Origin: Actinomycetes bacterium
GTDB lineage: Bacteria > Actinomycetota > Acidimicrobiia > UBA5794
DNA: 7,921 nucleotides
Direction of reading: 5' to 3'
Assembly: GCA_030598305.1 (NCBI GenBank)
Contig: JAUVQC010000053.1
Span: 1 to 7,921 of the forward strand
A model generated the notes under the pieces. That model ran no database searches. It was not told the origin of the DNA and was given only the letters and a program-made list of their open reading frames with translations. Positions within the stretch are counted from its first letter, which is position 1. Each line of letters starts with the position of its first letter. A program made the translations under genes and the position numbers. This document shows positions 6,394 through 7,921 of this stretch, piece after piece.

Positions 6394-6406
6394 TGCTCTG
6401 CACTAG
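6390..6406. terminator. Bidirectional hairpin containing both stop codons
   Basis: CTAGTGC and GCACTAG are perfect complements around a TCT loop. The plus-strand stop TAG (6391-6393) and the minus-strand stop (6403-6405) lie in opposite arms, at the convergent junction of the flavoprotein and NTF2-like genes. The stem has 7 pairs. Only a short ATTT follows on the plus side and no T-run on the minus side. A shared transcript-end hairpin is the simplest reading. Confidence 0.55.
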
Positions 6407-6816
6407 CCATTTGACTCGGGTTCGCGTAACCAGGTCTCGTGGACGAAGAGCCACCGATATCCACCAGGACAGGCAGTATCCACGGCGAGGCCGACAGTTG
6501 AGATCATCACCGCACTCTCGTCCGGCCGCTGCTGGTGCTCCTCATAGGTCGCGACATGCAAGCCGGACCCGTCGCTCCTCCTGAGCTCGATGTTCTCGAT
6601 GCGGATCCCCACCGGACCGCGACCGCGGCTGTTCGCAACAATCGCAACGATTTCTTTGTGATTCGAAACGGCCCCCAGCGGGGATACGATGAAGAATCGG
6701 GCATCAAGGGCATCGGCAAATTCTTCAATCGACCGGTCCCCATCGTCGTTGAACCAATCCTGAAAGAAGTCGTGGAGCCTGACGATCTCCTTGCCGATTG
6801 TCGCACGTTCAGACAT
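6403..6816 (-). CDS. NTF2-like protein (SnoaL/DUF4440-type), function unknown
   Basis: The start is ATG 6816, 5 nt after a full AGGAGG site; a GTG at 6822 overlaps that site and cannot be used. The 137-residue product has the size and pattern of a one-domain NTF2-like cone fold. An N-terminal helix (IVRLHDFFQDWFN, about 11-23) is followed by a second helix over an acidic segment. FFIVSPLGAVSNHKEIV (about 41-57) is the typical strand-turn-helix of DUF4440-type proteins. Alternating strands follow (IRIENIELRR, HVATYEEHQQ, VMISTVGLAV, RWLFVHETWLRE). Such proteins may be enzymes or small-ligand binders, and no catalytic residue can be assigned. The gene lies 56 nt downstream of the DUF302 gene on the same strand and is probably co-transcribed. 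It converges on the flavoprotein gene with 9 nt between stops. Confidence 0.8.
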   Translation of the reverse strand: MSERATIGKEIVRLHDFFQDWFNDDGDRSIEEFADALDARFFIVSPLGAVSNHKEIVAIVANSRGRGPVGIRIENIELRRSDGSGLHVATYEEHQQRPDESAVMISTVGLAVDTACPGGYRWLFVHETWLREPESNG

Positions 6817-6820
6817 TGAC

Positions 6821-6827
6821 ACCTCCT
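6821..6827 (-). promoter_or_regulatory. Strong ribosome binding site AGGAGGT for ATG 6816
   Basis: This is a complete anti-16S match on the minus strand, with 5 nt between AGGAGG and ATG 6816. It overlaps and so rules out the in-frame GTG at 6822. Confidence 0.8.
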
Positions 6828-6872
6828 TCTCGGCGCTCCGCCATGAGTGTGGACGACGGCGCCTGTACCCAG

Positions 6873-7259
6873 CTAGCGGAGGCTCTCAACGACACGTTCG
6901 AGACTGGCCCGCGCCTCTGTGCCAGCAGCATCCACTTCCGGATTTCCAACAATGCCGAGCACCGCACTCGGATCCATACATCGCACCGCAATCGCCCCGT
7001 TCACGGCGCGAAGAACGACGTTGCAGGGCAATAGCGCTCCAAGATCCTCATCCGCGCCGATCGCTCGATGAGCAAGCGTTGGATTGCATGCGCCAAGAAT
7101 CACGTATGGCCCGCGTTCGACGTCAATTTTGGCCTTGAATGTGGCCTGCACGTCGATCCGGGTCAGTACCCCGAATCCCTCCGCCTGCAGGGCCGCCGTG
7201 ACGGTCTTCTCGACTTCGTCCATGGATCCATAAAGAGTTGTTCCGAAGGTGTAGCTCAT
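6873..7259 (-). CDS. DUF302 family protein
   Basis: The 128-residue protein covers a single DUF302 domain, whose biochemical role is not firmly known. Diagnostic family patterns are present. An N-terminal strand and helix end in LQAEGFGVLTRIDVQATFK (about 24-42). PYVILGACNPTLAHRA (51-66) is followed by LLPCNVVLR (76-84) and MDPSAVLGIVGN (95-106), and a C-terminal helix closes the domain. Cysteines 58, 79 and 94 are present; the first two sit in the ACNP and PCNV motifs usual for the family. There is no signal peptide or membrane span, so it should be cytoplasmic. The ATG at 7259 follows AAGGA by 4 nt. It is the first gene of a two-gene unit with the NTF2-like gene and is divergent from the secreted peptidase gene. 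Family assignment is secure; function is not. Confidence 0.9.
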   Translation of the reverse strand: MSYTFGTTLYGSMDEVEKTVTAALQAEGFGVLTRIDVQATFKAKIDVERGPYVILGACNPTLAHRAIGADEDLGALLPCNVVLRAVNGAIAVRCMDPSAVLGIVGNPEVDAAGTEARASLERVVESLR

Positions 7260-7362
7260 GTCATCCTTGCTCTCTTGCGTCAGATCAGGAGCGTATCAAT
7301 GGTTGTCGTGGATTGGTACACCGGCGCCTAAGCCGTCCTCGAAACCCGGGGCGTTGTGCGAG

Positions 7363-7391
7363 TTCAGTCCCAGAAGCGAAATTCCGATACT
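7363..7391 (+). promoter_or_regulatory. Candidate promoter giving a leaderless peptidase transcript
   Basis: TTCAGT (7363-7368) and GATACT (7386-7391) are spaced by 17 nt. The start site expected about 7-9 nt after the -10 box falls at or next to ATG 7400, and there is no Shine-Dalgarno sequence before that ATG. Leaderless mRNAs are common in actinobacteria. The -35 match is poor. I see nothing else definite in the 7260-7399 divergent spacer. Confidence 0.35.
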
Positions 7392-7399
7392 GTGAACAC

Positions 7400-7921
7400 A
7401 TGCGCTGGACACTTCTCGTCGTATCTCTTGTTGTCGCGACGGGTGTCGTGGCACTACCGGCGCCCGCCAACGCGACGGGCGGCGAGGGCGAGGCCTGGCC
7501 ATCCTTCACTGAATCAAGCGGATGCGGTGCGCAACGGATCTCCACCGTTCATGCCGCAGAACAGGGGAATCTCGACAACGAGGCACTTCTACGGGGTGAC
7601 TTCGCTGCGATGTTTGGACGATCCGTCGGCCAGGTCAGGGGGGACCTCGTCAGCTGGCGTGTTCCCGGCTCGACAAAGGTACTCGCCGTTCATCCGAGGC
7701 TTCTTCCTGCACTCGATCAGGCAACCGCTCACATCGAGCGTTCCTTTTCGGAAGGCAACAGCTACCACATCGATAGCCCGACAACGTTCTCCGCCGCGGC
7801 TCGTACGATCAGCGGCACGCTGCGGGTGTCTCGGCACACCTACGGCGCCGCGTTCGACGTGAACACACGTCAGAATCCATTCAGCAAAGCGAACGAACTG
7901 AAGACGGATCTGCCGGATTGG
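7400..7921 (+). CDS. Secreted M15-family peptidase (VanY-like D-Ala-D-Ala carboxypeptidase), 3' partial
   Basis: The frame is open from ATG 7400 to the window end (174 codons), so the C-terminus is missing. Residues 1-25 form a Sec signal peptide: a short basic start (MR), a hydrophobic core (LLVVSLVVATGVVAL) and an AxA site at PANA before TGGEG. The mature protein has an N-terminal region of about 115 residues without an obvious known motif. SRHTYGAAFDVN (144-155) then matches the S-x-H-x-x-G-x-A-x-D signature of M15 (VanY/LAS) metallopeptidases, with zinc ligands His146 and Asp153. The expected later Glu base and third zinc ligand lie outside the window. The likely role is cleavage of peptidoglycan stem peptides outside the cell. 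The start is chosen for the signal peptide; there is no ribosome site, but a possible -10 box ends 8 nt upstream. Confidence 0.85.
   Translation, partial: MRWTLLVVSLVVATGVVALPAPANATGGEGEAWPSFTESSGCGAQRISTVHAAEQGNLDNEALLRGDFAAMFGRSVGQVRGDLVSWRVPGSTKVLAVHPRLLPALDQATAHIERSFSEGNSYHIDSPTTFSAAARTISGTLRVSRHTYGAAFDVNTRQNPFSKANELKTDLPDW

Noticed and set aside
7356..7862. A 168-codon plus-strand open frame
   Set aside because: It is in another frame over the M15 peptidase, which has a signal peptide and a zinc motif; this frame is Arg/Ser/Pro-rich without motifs.
1..7921. CRISPR array, tRNA, rRNA, insertion sequence or phage genes
   Set aside because: I found no regularly spaced repeats, cloverleaf-like sequence, transposase motif or phage protein on either strand by reading; composition looks uniform.

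Overview
The window is an ordinary-looking bacterial chromosomal segment: tightly packed genes, moderately high GC, and mostly GTC/CTC/GAG-type codons. A PlsB resembling the actinobacterial PlsB2 type, a DivIVA-like coiled-coil protein and plausible leaderless promoters suggest an actinomycete. Acidimicrobiia-like lineages are my best guess; this is inference, with no rRNA or tRNA in the window to confirm it. I see no IS element, CRISPR array, tRNA, rRNA or phage gene.

Layout, left to right. (1) Positions 1-3015, plus strand: two small paralogous proteins (the first cut by the window edge), each a short helical domain plus an Ala/Ser/Gly-rich tail. They lie directly upstream of, and the second is almost fused to, a full-length glycerol-3-phosphate acyltransferase (plsB), the first enzyme of phospholipid synthesis. 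(2) 3112-3810, plus: a DivIVA/ATPase-b-like coiled-coil protein. (3) 3815-4766, minus: an NfuA-type Fe-S carrier preceded by a small unknown protein; this pair converges on the coiled-coil gene with only 4 nt between stops. (4) 4767-4959: a divergent control region with a perfect 13-bp palindrome and a plausible minus-strand promoter. (5) 4960-6393, plus: a nitronate-monooxygenase-family flavoprotein with a Cys-containing C-terminal extension. (6) 6403-7259, minus: a DUF302 gene followed by an NTF2-like (SnoaL/DUF4440-type) gene. They converge on the flavoprotein gene, and a perfect hairpin carries both stop codons. (7) 7400 to the edge, plus: a secreted M15-type (VanY-like) peptidase, truncated by the window end and probably made from a leaderless transcript.

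The clearest functional unit is lipid-related: small proteins with amphipathic-looking tails encoded with plsB. The remaining genes (Fe-S delivery, FMN enzyme, DUF302, cell-wall peptidase) look like separate short housekeeping transcription units. I do not see a dramatic new system. The most unusual points are the tandem tail-bearing paralogs beside plsB, the four-cysteine extension of the flavoprotein, the stop-codon hairpin, and the palindrome over the start region of the small gene upstream of nfuA.
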